A DNA stretch of 64,000 nt, taken from positions 154,257,399-154,321,398 of the forward strand of contig CM041294.1 in NCBI GenBank assembly GCA_023052935.1, read 5' to 3'. Made by a program: the position numbers and the translations under genes. The notes under the pieces were generated by a model. It was given only the letters and a program-made list of their open reading frames with translations, made no database searches and was not told the DNA's origin. The stretch comes from Piezodorus guildinii (lineage: Eukaryota > Arthropoda > Insecta > Hemiptera > Pentatomidae). Below, one piece after another: positions 11,110-23,297 of this stretch; within the stretch, counting starts at the first letter, position 1; each line of letters starts with the position of its first letter.

Positions 11110-11587
11110 TTTTCTTTTCCCTTTCGCCAAGTAGTGAACAATTTTCCTTGCAAAAAGTAGCCCAAGTGAAGCCCAAAAAAGTGGCAGTGGTAGTGACATT
11201 TTATCGGTACTCAAATAAATGTTGTGAAAGTATAGAATTTTTTGGTCTTTTCTGAAAACATTACTATATACCAAAAGCTTTCCTGGGACCCCGTATTGCC
11301 CAAATATCCCAAAGAACCCTCAAATTCTTCCATCAACTCTTTAGCTTGTATCCTCACCCATTTCCCTCCATTTTGAATGTGAGGTATATGGCGGCCTCTC
11401 GACTGGGCTTAAGGGCAAGCAAAAGCGATTTATAAAAATATTTTAAAGATATGTCCTCATTTGGTGTACAAAGAGGTATTCATGTAACCCATTTATACAA
11501 AGAGCAAAAGTGGTTCCTTCTCTCCCGCAGACATTCATACCTTTACTAAACCACAAAATCCCCACATCCTCAGCTTGCTATTGTTAA
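11110..11587. other. unassigned sequence
   Basis: No family recognised. The 71-codon minus frame overlapping this span begins in the HL end and is not supported. Confidence 0.4.
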
Positions 11588-11888
11588 TGGTTTATTTATC
11601 TAACATCACTTTATGCTAATCGGATGATGCTACAGTGGGAGTCCTAAATTTCGCCTACCCAGGTTTGATTAGAATAGGGATCTTTAACGAGTACCTGACA
11701 TCGCACAGGATCGGGAGAACACCTTTTTAACGTCTTCTCAGAAGGCGGCATAACAAAGGATTTTTTACTCCCATTATAAAGAATGGGAAAACAGTAGACA
11801 ATAACATTATAAAAAATGGGCGGGTTTGAACCCCAGAACTTTGACATACGAGTCTGTTATGCTAACCACCCAGCTACAAGTGATCTTC
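11588..11888 (-). repeat. SINE-A, near-complete with small internal insertion
   Basis: In minus orientation the head has ggtggttagcataacagact and gggttcaaacccgcccat. The body has ggattttttactcccatta (complement), aggcggcata and gatgctacagtgggagtcct. A 50-bp interruption near 11780-11825 repeats the tttataatgttattgtc-type sequence. Confidence 0.8.
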
Positions 11889-11934
11889 AATACCACAGCT
11901 GGCTTATTTAAATTTAAAACCTCAATCCATTTTG

Positions 11935-12080
11935 ACCTTTACAATCTAAATACAGCCTTTGATCATTCCTTTTTTGTCTACTTCTAATACCCTCTGGAAT
12001 TGTTTACCAACTTAAATCCACCACGCTTCTTGTCTATCACCATTCCAAGTCCCTACTGTTTCAATACCTTCAGATACCTA
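11935..12080 (+). pseudogene. possible CR1-like LINE C-terminal fragment
   Basis: One plus frame reads PFLSTSNTLWNCLPT followed by a Ser/Pro-rich segment, which resembles the conserved ..FIPSTIRLWNSLP.. block near the C terminus of CR1/L2-type reverse transcriptase ORFs. The copy is short and broken by stops, so the assignment is tentative. Confidence 0.4.
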
Positions 12081-12709
12081 TCACAATTTCTATTTTTTTT
12101 TTTGTTTTTTCACTTCTAATTATTCGTCTGTATTTACATGAAATTTTTTTATGATAGGTTAATTAAAAAAACATTTTTCTGGAACCTTGCAATTTTCTAT
12201 TATAGTATACTTTTAAATTTGTTAGTTGATTAATTATATTATTCGAATATAATACCTTGATAAATGATCTGCACAATAATAATAAAAGTCCACATACCTG
12301 AAACAAAAAAAAAAAAAAAAAATATACTATTAAATCGACATTATACACTTAATACATAATCAAAATGAAATGAATATGTTTTAAAAATCACTACCAAGAT
12401 GAGGTAACGAAAAAATTAAAATTTTCGTGTTAGATAAAGATTTAAACTAATTTACCAGAAGCATTTTTCAAAAAAAATAAAACCATTTTGATAAAAAAAC
12501 CTAGGGATCAGATAAGTAAAAATAGGCACCGAGGAAAAAAATATGATAAAATAATTTGATTTATTTGTTTTGTCAATTGCAAATTAGTTCTATTCAAAAA
12601 AGGAGGCGATGATATGATACAATATCAAATATAATAAAAAATAAATTATTTATAATTTGCATGATATACGTTAAAATATAATTCTTCCACAATTTAGAAA
12701 TGGAATGTC
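12081..12709. other. unassigned AT-rich sequence
   Basis: Contains an 18-base A run near 12304. No terminal repeats or coding signature seen. Confidence 0.4.
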
Positions 12710-12917
12710 TGTTTGTTTATTTAACGTCACTTCATGCTACTATGGCTAACTGGACGAAGCTATAGTGGGAATCCTTAATTTTGCCTATCTAGGTTTTATT
12801 AGGATAGGGATCTTTACCGAGTACCAGACATCGCACAGGCTCGGGACCACCTTTTTACGTCCCCTCCGAAGGACGGCATACCTAAGGATTCTTTACTCCC
12901 ATTAAAAAAATCCTAGG
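12710..12917 (-). repeat. SINE-A, head missing
   Basis: In plus orientation the sequence starts gtttgtttatttaacgtcac, continues with acatcgcacaggctcgggac and ccgaaggacggcatacctaa, and stops at ttaaaaaaatcctaggac, so the tRNA-like head is missing. Confidence 0.8.
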
Positions 12918-13251
12918 ACATTTAGAAATAGAATGAATAATATTGAAATAATAAGGAAAACTACAGAGCGAATGATAATTACGGTAGGTCAGGATGATCA
13001 AGGGTGAAGTGGGTTACGACAGTCAATCTTATCAGTTTTACATCATAAGATCAATTATCAAGCATTTTTTTTCTTTTTATATTAATTCCCAACTGCAAAT
13101 AATCATACTATAAACACCTAATGTGCTCTAAGATAAGAAAACTGTCATGAAGGCAAGAATTATTTTATTGCAACATTTTTATTATATTTTTAAATAAGAA
13201 GCTAATAGTTTTAAAACGTAATAATCTAAAAGGTTTTATTTGATAAAACTT

Positions 13252-13440
13252 CTGTTTGTTTGTTTATTCATCTAACGTCACCATATGCAACAGTGAAATT
13301 CTTAAGTTTGCCAATCCAGGTTTAATTAGGACAGGGATCTTTATGGAGTGTCTGACATCGCACAGACTCGAGACCAATATTATACGCCTAATACGAAGGA
13401 CGGCATGACTAAGAATTCGATTGCTAACTGGGTTTGTAAA
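13252..13440 (-). repeat. SINE-A fragment, head missing
   Basis: tgtttgtttattcatctaac, then ccaggtttaattaggacagg, acatcgcacagactcgagac and gaaggacggcatgactaaga. Diverged, and no B box remains. Confidence 0.75.
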
Positions 13441-13564
13441 CAAGACATTAGGAATAGAAAACTTTTATGCTACCTACTAAAACACAGGTGAAGTCTGAAA
13501 TTTCGAGTATATCTTTTATTTGCCGGTGATCATTTATCCTTTTATCCTCATCCTCCTTTATTAG

Positions 13565-13980
13565 TATCTGACACAGTGATACATATTATAAAAATTATAT
13601 ATTACATTATATTATATATTATAGATTAAAATAGATTATATATTATGTTTTGTTATAGCTTTGTCATAAGGTTGAAAAACAAACGACCAAACAATTTTTT
13701 AATAACTCAAAAAAATAACCCTTTCATTAATCACTTTTTATTTTACATTTCCCAATTTCAATTCAACTAGTGTATAATAAAAATAAAAGATTTTTTTAAA
13801 AATATTTAATATTGGTAATTTAGTAATAATAATCTAATTTAATAGCAGTAGTAATATACACATATATATAGTAGTAACTAGTAATATACACACACATTTA
13901 AATATATATACATAAATATACATACATATACATATTTACATACATACATATACATACATATTTACATACATACAAGTTTC
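13565..13980. repeat. low-complexity TA-rich and (TACA)n microsatellite region
   Basis: 13570-13650 is an irregular TATTA/TATAT tract. 13860-13975 contains repeated atacatacatatac and catacatatttacata units. Confidence 0.8.
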
Positions 13981-14640
13981 TGTTGTTCTCTGGTTTCAGC
14001 CAATGAATAAACAATTTTATCTATGCGACGTTTCTAGAATACATTGTTCTCATAATCATGCCTTAACCATGGAAAACCAAAAAAACAGAACATTAATATT
14101 ATTATACAATAATTAATATAAGATGTTATTGTTAGAGATATAGAAAAAATACATTGAACAATGAATACTCATACAGTAGGTACAAAGATATTTTAATTAG
14201 GATTTACATTAAAGATATTATTATAAATTACTTAAAATTTTGGACAAAATAGTGTCTTAATTAGACCACAAACTTTGAAATGTTTTTTTGAGAACTGATC
14301 TAACAATATATATATTTTAAATAATATGACCAAATATTAACCGTTTCTCAAATGTTATGTATTGATGAAATGTTAATAAATTAAAAATTTTAAGTTAATA
14401 AAACGAAAAACGATTATTAATAAGATTCTTGAAATAGTAAGATCTGATTTACACCTGTACTTTTTACGACCCATGAGTCTTAAGTTCTTTGCATATAGAA
14501 ATCCTTACTTCTTTAAGGACGTGCAAGGATGGAATTTGGCCTTGATCACCCTCAGCTGTCATATTCCCTCTTCCCCAAATTTTGGGTATCTACTTTATAG
14601 AGGCTGGGTGTGCCCCACGGTTGGAATAACAGAATAAATA
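13981..14640. other. unassigned AT-rich sequence
   Basis: No open frames of note. 14540-14640 has a short stretch (ggctgggtgtgccccacggt) vaguely like a SINE-B body, too short to call. Confidence 0.35.
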
Positions 14641-15110
14641 AACAAATTTTTTTTTTTATTAATTCATTGAAATTTACAACTGTATTAGTAAATACATTAA
14701 GTAAATTGGCTCATAATATAGATAATATACATGAAAAGACATGAAGAGAATATCCCATTGGCAACACTCAACTAGGTGATCTAACTAGAAGGTCTTCGAG
14801 GCCATCTTCTTTTCAGACGCCTCAGAGGATTGTCAGGAATGGTAGAGGAAGCAAGGATTGAAACTAGTGGATCATTGGGAGTGGAGTTTGTCATGGAAGG
14901 AATGATACCTCCTACGGGCCAAATCAGCAACATATGGGACATTAAGGTCTTTATGGATGAGTTTGTTGGTGACAAAGTAAGGAGCATTGGGGATTTTTCG
15001 AAGGATTTTGGATTGTAGGGATTGAATACGGGAAGAATTATAAACAAATAATAAAAAAAAAAGAAATGACCTGAGACATGAAGAACGATCATCTAGGGTT
15101 GGATTCACTA
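14641..15110 (-). pseudogene. LINE-J 3' end, 5'-truncated
   Basis: Minus-strand frames give SSRIQSLQSKILRKIPNAP, YFVTNKLIHKDLNVPYVADL and ARRRYHSFHDKLHSQ, then in a shifted frame PDNPLRRLKRRWPRRPSS, the normal C terminus of this family. The 3' tail is a T run at 14648 in the plus strand preceded by the LINE-J tail motif. This is among the best preserved C-terminal blocks in the window but is frameshifted and truncated. Confidence 0.85.
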
Positions 15111-15235
15111 TGGTCTAGCCTTTCCTGAGATATGATCTCCTAGAAATATATATTAAATTAGTGAAATTCATCAATTAGTTGATAGAACCAAAAGCTTTTG
15201 TTGAGAACGGCCACTAAAGAAGGAAAAATATTTGT

Positions 15236-15460
15236 CATTCATTCATTTAACCGCAATTCATGGCGCTGATGATAATCCGACGATGCTAATTTTTGACCTA
15301 TCTAAGTTTAATTAGGATAAGGATCTTTAACGAGTGCCTGATAACTTACAGGCTCTGGCCATCATTTAGGCTAGCCCAAATTATAACCAAGAATTGTTTA
15401 CTCTCTTTAAATTGTAGGCTATTTTTCGCATTCGAACCCGCGTGAAAACATGAGAAAATG
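15236..15460 (-). repeat. SINE-A, diverged
   Basis: cattcatttaaccgcaattc, ataatccgacgatgctaatt, gatctttaacgagtgcctga and a decayed B box region (cattcgaacccgcgtga). Confidence 0.7.
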
Positions 15461-16155
15461 ACTAGCTTTAAATACTACAACGTATAATGAATACCTATCA
15501 ATACCATTACTTGGGAGCTATTGTAATATAATAAGTATATTAGAATTAATTAGTAAGTAGGACAAATCTTACAAAAAAAAAACTTTCCAAACCTTTTTGG
15601 AATTAAAGTGTTCCCCCAAATTAAAATCTTTTGGTCCACAACTGTTGTTTGTCATTGTCTTCTCGGCAAAATTTATACAATCACAAACACACAAACAACA
15701 AGGAGAATGCTGGAAGTCCTTGGTACTGCCATTTTTACACAGTTCCAGGACGAGCTGCGTAAGGCGCGTTACGGCAGTATTCGTCAGGCAGTAACTACGC
15801 GGATGTATCGCTTACTATATTTGGAATCTATTAATAGAGTTATCAGCAGCGAAGGACAACCCATATCGACAGGAAAACAATAACAAAAATAAACACGCCA
15901 TACCTGTTTCTCAGGGGATTTTTCAGAAAAAAAAAACGGTATTGTCCTTTAGCAGAAAATGCTACAAAACAATAAAGAAATAGGATAAGAAACAGAAAGG
16001 TGTGTCCTTTTTTATTCTAGCCTTAAAAGCCTTAAATGGGCTTCCAAGCCTAAATAGAATTCGTCATACGCAAGTGACAAATGTATTTTCTCATGCTACC
16101 GAGTGCAAGTTCCAATATGGCTGAAGCAGAAAAGTTTGGGGTTGCTGTAAAAATA
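15461..16155. other. unassigned sequence with a 91-codon frame
   Basis: A plus-strand frame at 15608-15883 contains LRKARYGSIRQAVTTRM and ends at a stop. I recognise no domain. The codons around 15740-15800 (gctgcgtaaggcgcgttacg) are more GC-rich than the background, so a remnant of coding sequence is possible. Confidence 0.35.
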
Positions 16156-16938
16156 TGTTTTTAAATTTTATTAATATTGAATACATAAAACAATTAAATA
16201 GGAAAGATATATGGTTAGAAGACATGATAGACCTGTAAAGAAACTACCCATTGGTTGCACTCCAATGTCTAATTTATGGTAGGAGATCTCTTGGTCATCT
16301 TCTATTAAGGCGCCTCGGTGAATTGTTGGGATAGTAGTAATATGGAGGAGAGTTCACGGGCAGGGGGCTTTGAAAGAAAAAAGGTATATCTATCGGGCCA
16401 AGTCTTCAACAAATGGGATATTTAGGTCTTTATGGATGATTTTATTGGTAACAAAGTAAGGAGCATTTAGGATTTTGGATTGCAAGGATTGGACGCGAGA
16501 GGAATTTTATGGTTTAGTAGACCCCCATAGCTCAATGCCGTAGGTGCAAATAGGGCTGATAATGGTTCTATAAATGATATTTTTGTTTTGAGCGTTTGTA
16601 ATTAAGTAATTGTTGTAGTAATCTGTATCTACGAGCAGTAGTTCCTGTCGTTTCAGTCAAGTATGAGGATTCCATGTTAAGCGTTTGTCGAGGTGGAGTC
16701 CGTAGTAGTGGTAGGTGGAAGTACCAGATCTGTTCAACAGGAGTAAGCAAGATATGTTACTGTTAAAGGATACGGTGGGGCAGGATGTCATAGGTTTACG
16801 ACGTAGAGTGATAGAAATTTGATGTGATATGTTAGGATTTATTTTAATTATCCATTTTTGACACCATTCTTCAATGGCTGATAGTAAACATATTAAATTA
16901 TCATTGCTATGAAAATTCCTTCCTATCCGGCTAGCCAA
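16156..16938 (-). pseudogene. LINE-J 3' end, longer copy
   Basis: Minus frames show WCQKWIIKINPNISHQISI, LRRKPMTSCPTVSFNSN, HYYGLHLDKRLTWNPHT and, frameshifted, ARRYRLLQQLLNYKRSKQK. This extends further upstream than the 785-1470 copy, into the thumb/connector region after the RT palm. The 3' half (16160-16500) has the tail motif and decayed C terminus. Frameshifts near 16660-16700 and 16500 make it dead. Confidence 0.85.
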
Positions 16939-17103
16939 ACTTTTCCGTGGTATATCTATATTTTGAAAACGGTTCTTTCAATATGGCTCATAGTAGGAGA
17001 ATAAAATTTTAAATGGTAAAATACCTATGTTGTGAAAGTCTATCCACTACTTTCGATTTCACATCACAACGCCGTTACTTGGCATTCCTTTAATTCAAGG
17101 ATA

Positions 17104-17950
17104 TGAAATATATAGTAAGGGAAAGTATTGCAAAAGGAAATACGCATTTTAAGGTCTCCTGAGTCCAAATGACCAAGGCCCGCAAAAAGGTCTGTGTGTG
17201 TGTGTGTGTGTGTGTGTGATAACTCCCGGGTGAAAACGAAAAGTCCTATTAAACATAAATTTCATATTTAAATCAACTATACGCCCGAGATGTTACAAAA
17301 ACTTTTTCATCAAAATCACCTAACCAGAAGAGGCACTTTATACAATGCATTTTGCTCCTTTTTACAATTTTCTCGAAAACGGTTCTAACGATTTTGATTA
17401 AACTCTATATATCGATGCAAAATTTAATGGACTTTAATATCATATAGGATTCATTCTAATTGAAATAGTCTTACCGGGCTTCAATGCCGATATTTTAATT
17501 TTTTTCCATAAAAAATAACTATATTATCTTGTTACCATTGATAAAAAAACAGGTAAATATATAAGTTAAACGAATTCGATACCCAACTAAAGGAGAAAAC
17601 TGAAAAAAATATTTTTATAATGCAATTTTTGGCTTTCGAACATAAGAACAGTAATATACACGTACATGTATAATATACCGTTGGAAAGCTAAAGATAAAA
17701 AAAAAATCATTATCTTATACATAAGCTTTTAGAAGTTAATAAATAGTGATAAAAAGCCGATATAACTAACTGATTATTTTAAATAATAATAATATAATAG
17801 GGTTTTTAATAAAACTCATGTTTCTATAGAAATTCAATTTAATTAATGCTTTACTAGTTTCAATCTTTTTTGTCTCTAACTGTATTTGAAAATTCTTTAA
17901 TATATTTTAACAACGGTGGTAAGTGAAAGTCGTGTATTGCCCACACCAAA
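17104..17950 (+). mobile_element. HL element, nearly complete
   Basis: Left end has the older variant (gaaatatatagtaagggaaa) instead of the perfect palindrome; the GT tract is at 17189-17218; right end is gtggtaagtgaaagtcgtgt-attgcccacaccaaatttt. No coding capacity. Confidence 0.9.
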
Positions 17951-18011
17951 TTTTATTATAAATATTAAAATTTTCCTTTTCTGTTTTGTTTCTAATTATT
18001 AGTTCATTTTT

Positions 18012-18893
18012 ACTTTCACTTACTATATATAGTAAGGGGAAGTATTGCGATCGTGAAAATTTTCGAATTCCAGTTTTCAACGGAAATACACGTTTTAGGG
18101 TCCCCTGAGTCCAAATAACCAAGTCCCGCAAAAAGGTCTGTGTGTGGGTGGTAACTCCCGAGCGGAAACGGTAAATCCTATGAAACTGAAATTTCATATT
18201 TAAGACAACTATACGCCCGAGACGTGACAAAACTTTTTTCATCAAAATGAGCTTACCAGAAGAGGCACTTTATACCATGCATTTTGCACCTTTTTTCGAT
18301 TTTCTCGAAAACGGTTCCGACGATTTTGATTAAACTCGCTATATCGATGTAAAATTTAATGGGCTTTAATATCATATAGGTTTTATTTGGAAAAAAATGG
18401 TCTGACAGGGCTTTAATGCCGATATTTTAAATTTTCTTCGTCTAAAGTACCTTTAATTTTGTAGATTCAATAATAATAACTAGATTATCTTGTTACCGCT
18501 GATGAAAAACAGGTAAATATATAAATTCGATACCTAACTAAAGGAGAAAACAGAAAAAAATATTTTTTAATGCAATTTTTCGTTTTTGAACAAAAGAGCA
18601 GTAATATACATGTATGATATACCGTTGGAAAGCTAAAGATTTTAGAAAAAATATCACCTCATAAACAAGCTTTTAAAAGTTAATAGAGAGTGATGAAATG
18701 AACATAAAACTAACTGATTATTTTAGATAATAATATAATAGATTTTTTAATAAAACACATGTTTCTATATAAATTCAATTTGATTAATTCCTTAATAATT
18801 AATTCATATTTGTATCTCTAACTGTATTTGAAAATTCTTTCATTGATTTTAAAAATGGAGGTAAGTGAAAGTCGTGTGTTGCCCGCACCAGAT
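18012..18893 (+). mobile_element. HL element, full length (882 bp)
   Basis: ACTTTCACTTAC at the very start, palindrome CTTACTATATATAGTAAG, then GCGATCGTGAAAATTTTCG, a short GT tract near 18137, and the terminus GTAAGTGAAAGT followed by cgtgtgttgcccgcaccaga. Preceded by ttcatttt and followed by tttatttt, consistent with insertion between T residues and no target duplication. It lies only about 60 bp downstream of another HL copy in the same orientation. Confidence 0.92.
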
Positions 18894-20289
18894 TTATTTT
18901 ATTACGTATCATATTCGTTTAATTGTTACCCTCATATTACTAACTATATACAATTTCTCATTATTAAAACTGGTATTTTCCATAGCCCTGAAGGTGGCCA
19001 AAAATATGAACCGAATCTTTGGCACTATAACCAAAGTTTACTTAACTGAACTGTTCCAATGACTGCACATTCAACCAAACTTCTGCTAACATACTATACT
19101 ATAGTTGAATATTTCCTAAAAGTGGCCCTAAAATATCTATTACTACAATTGTAATATGCCATGATAGACTGTCAGATACATAAGTAAATACGCAGTAATC
19201 TTATCTCCACATGGCATTAGAAAACAATAAACCCAGAGACAAGACTTAGCGGAGTTGCAAGAGACAATATGGGTCAGTGAAGATAGCAAGCACATTGTTC
19301 TACCGAGGGTCTCCTGCATTCACGACCGTACGGTATAGCGGGTTCCACTCCTCTTCCTATAGCAATGCTTCGTACTTTATTGCTACGTAAATATAAATTT
19401 AAAGTTCTCAGAATAGTTTAATTGGTAAGCTTGATTGAACGGGAGTGTAAAAATAGCATTCCGTTGGAAATTTCATGAAATGAGGGGGTTGAAAGTAGAG
19501 TAGTTTTATTGTAAAATGTATGAATTTCTAGACAAAAACCATTTTACGCCATCACCGAAGGACGGCATAACCAAGGGTTTTTTACTCCGATTTACCGGAT
19601 TTCAAACCATGATCTTGGGAATAGATATCTCTCTTGCCACTGCATCAGAGATGATCCCACAACACAAAATTTATGCGTAGCAGTCACTTTCTATTACCAT
19701 TTATGACTTATTTATTGAAAAATATTCCTTCTGCAATGTTTAGCTTTCCAACAGTTTATGACATACCTATATGAGGAGTAGATAATTATATTTTATTCTT
19801 TATTCATTCGGTTATTACAAATTTATTCCTACAACTTTCATTTCCGGATATTTTTTTTTTTTCACGTAAGAAAATATTTCTTATGTTTTCTAAATTATTT
19901 AATTAGCGAAATATTTATTATTTACAATGAATATTATTGTTAAATAGCTATAACCCAAGATTTCGCTAAAAAATATTAGATTTTGGGGTTAATTTATATA
20001 CGCTTATGCTAAGAGTAACTATAACCATAAAATACATACCTACACAAGTTTTTAATTATTAAATAAGTCACTAATTTCTTTAATTTCTTCTATTGCAAGA
20101 TCTTAATTTTCTCAGTCAACTTCACAATGACATTCCAAAAAAAAGTAGGCATACCCATAATTACTTAATACGTTTTTCTTTGAAACATGACCGTTGTATA
20201 TCATCATAACTCTTTTGAAACGTAAATTTATTCAATCAAAAACAATTTTTCATTCGAATATCAATGTAATTCTTAAACTTGGCAACTCT
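18894..20289. other. mostly unassigned; SINE-A fragment at 19543-19650
   Basis: 19543-19650 holds a minus-oriented SINE-A piece (gccatcaccgaaggacggca, then ttttttactccgatttaccg and a decayed B box ggatttcaaaccatg). 19200-19370 is relatively GC-rich without open frames. The rest is AT-rich with nothing recognised. Confidence 0.5.
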
Positions 20290-20368
20290 AACTTCATCTA
20301 AAAGTTCTTAAATAGATTATTATAAACGTAGGGAAAGTGAAAGTCGTTTGTTGCGCAAACTAGACTAT
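20290..20368 (+). mobile_element. HL terminal fragment
   Basis: agggaaagtgaaagtcgttt followed by gttgcgcaaactagac, a diverged right terminus only. Confidence 0.5.
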
Positions 20369-20544
20369 TATTTATTTTGGTTTCATAATATTAACTTGTA
20401 ACTTTAAATACTGATTATTACGATGAGAGAATTTGCTGTACTGAAGAATAGTGTCATGAAGGTAAAAGACGTCATTCTTTAGAAAAACGTACAACATACA
20501 ATGATAACTTTCATTTAAAGAAAAGTTATAATATTAAGGAAGAG

Positions 20545-21008
20545 ATAGTCCGGGTGGCGATCAAAAAAAGAACAGTAAATAGCGAAAAACTATTCAATAT
20601 CCAACGTTTCGGCCAACGTTGCGCGTCTTCATCAGGGCTAAAAAACAAGAAACAGTGCAGGTGTTTGATAATAACAAAAAATAATGCGAAAAATAATTAG
20701 AAGTTAAATAAAATTGATAACTTTGACACAGAGAAAGAAAGTACTGAAAAAAATGAGATAATAGATAAACATAAGTAAATAGAGAAATGAAAGGCAACAA
20801 AGTAAAAGCTAGATCCAAAATAAAAATTACAGTATATTATTTTTTTTTTATATTCTAGTATTTAAATAAGTAATTAAAATAAGTCGTTATTACTTTATTT
20901 TTCTGTACTTAAGTTACTTTTTTTTTTTATATTTCTGTTATTATCAAACACCTACACTCTACTTTATTTTTTTAGCCCCGATAAAGACCGGGTCGAAACG
21001 TAGGACCT
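20545..21008. mobile_element. PH element, inverted pair
   Basis: Left end agtccgggtggcgatcaaaa with a hammerhead motif on the minus strand, then gtgcaggtgtttgataataa. Right arm has ttattatcaaacacctacac and a decayed plus-strand hammerhead (cccgataaagaccgggtcga-aacg). The arms are inverted copies around an AT-rich centre. The right outer end is lost, cut close to the HL copy at 21048. Confidence 0.65.
20601..20639 (-). ncRNA. hammerhead-like motif, weak stem II
   Basis: Minus strand has intact CTGATGA and GAAACGTT boxes, but the intervening agacgcgcaacgttggcc pairs poorly, so this copy is probably inactive. Confidence 0.4.
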
Positions 21009-21047
21009 TAAAAAAAAACTTTTTTTTACTATTTTCTGTTCTTTTTT

Positions 21048-21480
21048 ACTTTCACTTACTATATATATAGTAAGGGAAAATATTGCGATCGTGAAAATTT
21101 GGGAATTCAAGTTTTCAACGGAAATATACATGTTAGGGTCCCCAGAGTCCAAATAACCAAGTCCCGCAAAAAGGTGTGTGTGGTGTGTGTGTGTGTGTGG
21201 TAGCTCCCGCGTGGAAACGGTAAGTCCTATGAAACTGAAATTTTATATTTGAGACAAATATACACCCGAGACGTTACAAAACCTTTTTTAATCAAAATGA
21301 GCTTACCAGAACAGCCACTTTATACTATGCATTTTGCACCTTTTTTCGATTTTCACGAAAACAGTTCCGACGAATTTTATTAAACTCGCTATATCGATGT
21401 AAAATTTAATGGGCTTTAATATCATATAGGTTTTTTTCTGATTAAAATGGTCTGACAGGGCTTAAATGCCGATATTTTAA
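21048..21480 (+). mobile_element. HL element, right part missing
   Basis: Starts ACTTTCACTTACTATATATA with a slightly expanded palindrome, has GT tracts at 21175-21198, and stops at gccgatattttaatataaat. The right half is absent. Confidence 0.9.
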
Positions 21481-21519
21481 TATAAATATAACTCAAGTTT
21501 ATGCTTTTTTATGAGTTAT

Positions 21520-21650
21520 TTTTGTGTTTTTTTTTAGTTTACGAGTTTATGTTTGGACATGGTTCATTAATGCCCTGATGATGGCTTACAAGCTTAAGCC
21601 GAAACGTCGGAAAAATTAAAATATTAAAAAAAAAAAAGACTGACTCTTGA
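21520..21650 (+). mobile_element. PH element fragment with hammerhead
   Basis: A short PH end: the hammerhead at 21573-21610 is followed by an AT-rich stretch and an A run. No matching inverted partner was seen nearby. Confidence 0.55.
21573..21610 (+). ncRNA. hammerhead-ribozyme-like motif, well formed
   Basis: CTGATGA, then stem GGCTT...AAGCC with an 8-nt loop, then GAAAC and GTC. All core residues of the hammerhead are present with the minimal stem III typical of Penelope-associated hammerheads. Confidence 0.7.
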
Positions 21651-22955
21651 TTATTCCACCTATAATTATAATAATAAATTTGAAGATTAATTTAGGAGAT
21701 TTTATTAGTAGACATTGGCAGACGATATTTGTTTTTTAAGAGCTACATTGAGTTTAATCCCAACTTAAAGTTATTTTTATATTAATATTTTGTATATTTC
21801 TACCTCTTAGTATATATTTCTCTAAATATATAATTCTACCTAAGATTATTAGGGACTTAGTTATTCTGAAAGGAGGTAGAGCTCAACCCCTTGACGTAAA
21901 TGACTTGTACTGACGTAGATCAGTCAGGGGAAAAGGAAACCATTGACGTCCAAACACGTTCTACATATTAATAATAATTAATACAAAGATATGTTTGTGA
22001 ACAATAAAAGATTTTATTTTTGCTGAATTATAGTTGAAAATGTTTACTATTGAGGGGGGGGGAGAAGGCGGGGGGCTGATGAGGAAAAAAAATATTTACA
22101 TATCTATTTGAAACCAATTCTAAAATTCGATCATTCATTTACATGGAAACATGTAGTTTCATTTAAATAATATTTCTCACAACATAAACGGATGAAAATA
22201 GGGGTTGCCAATGATATTTTATACATTTATATTTCTACTTTCTACTACATCCTGGATACCTTGATTTTTCTTCTTTCTTAATTAATTAGTAAATTATTTC
22301 ACAATTTGTAATTAACATTTTTATCCGTACAAAAAATTTAAACATCGGTAGAAAGCGGAAAAATATTTTAAAACTATTTACTTCTTAGTTTTTATTCAAT
22401 AAGTTTTAATTTTATATTATTTTTACGATTATTATAAATTTTTTTTCCATAAACGCGGACCTTTTTATTTAATTAGGCAACCTCTACTACTACTTAATTA
22501 GGCATTGGATCTAAAGTTCACTTAAAAAACTAATTACTCATAAAAGTGTCAGTAATTGAATAAAGCCATGTTTTTCTGATGCCCAAATCGTAACACCACA
22601 AAAATGGTTGTTCTAATGGGCATCTGTTGGAAATTACCGTGGCTTTGATTTGGCGCCAATTTCTAATAGGTGGTCTGAAATTATTTATTTTGAAGATAGA
22701 ATGAGCCTGTGTCAGTAATTGGGGTAGAGTCAGCAACCGGTGCATTTACCCTAAATATTGAAAAAACTCAGGTAGGATTTTTTTTATTTTTTTTTTTGTT
22801 TTTATAATCGTTTCGCCTACTTACATACATACAAATAATAAAAGTGCATTATTTCACGATGGAATTGGATGCTATTGTCCCATTAGGCTGACTCACAAAG
22901 CATACCCTATCCTTCCATGTAAGATATATATTCCCGATATCCTAAATAAAAGACA
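21651..22955. other. unassigned; contains a G-rich tract
   Basis: 22052-22077 holds two G runs (10 and 6) separated by agaaggc. A 71-codon minus frame at 22530-22745 has no recognisable domain. The rest is AT-rich. Confidence 0.4.
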
Positions 22956-22959
22956 GACC

Positions 22960-23115
22960 AGACAAAGCGGACGAGGCGGTAGGTAGAGGCAGCGTGGGAA
23001 CTGGAGTGGTGGAGGGGAAGCGCGGGAGTGGAGGGGATGGGCGAGGGGGGAGAGGGGAGGCCCGAGGAATGCGGCTCGCTTTCCCGCCTAGCGCCTCCGA
23101 GCTAATCCCGCTCTA
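22960..23115. promoter_or_regulatory. GC-rich island, possible promoter or 5' exon
   Basis: About 150 bp of strongly GC- and purine-rich sequence (runs such as ggagaggggaggcccgagg and cccgcctagcgcctccgag) in an otherwise very AT-rich window. It is followed at 23122-23145 by two atcgat motifs. No start codon, splice pattern or TATA context could be tied to a gene, so promoter function is only a possibility. Confidence 0.3.
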
Positions 23116-23297
23116 AGTTCAACCATCGATAATAACAACAATCGATTTATTCTGTCGTCCATTAAGAGGTTTAAATCCTGTAAAAGGCTCACCGTATTTT
23201 AACAGATATTTAAATTTAAAAAAACAAATCATATTAATTCTTTTGCAGGGAAACTAACCAAACCCCTATTCCTATGACTTATGACAAGAAAAAAAAA

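Noticed and set aside
13860..13975. Possible telomere-like repeat
   Set aside because: The units are irregular TACA/TATA, not TTAGG or a related arthropod telomere motif.
17907..18245. 112-codon minus frame, and the similar 83-codon frame at 51581-51832
   Set aside because: They are the same stretch of the HL element, which accumulates stops in other copies; a by-product of repeat sequence, not a gene.
22052..22077. G-quadruplex regulatory element
   Set aside because: Only two long G runs with a homopolymer; could fold, but there is no context tying it to a gene.
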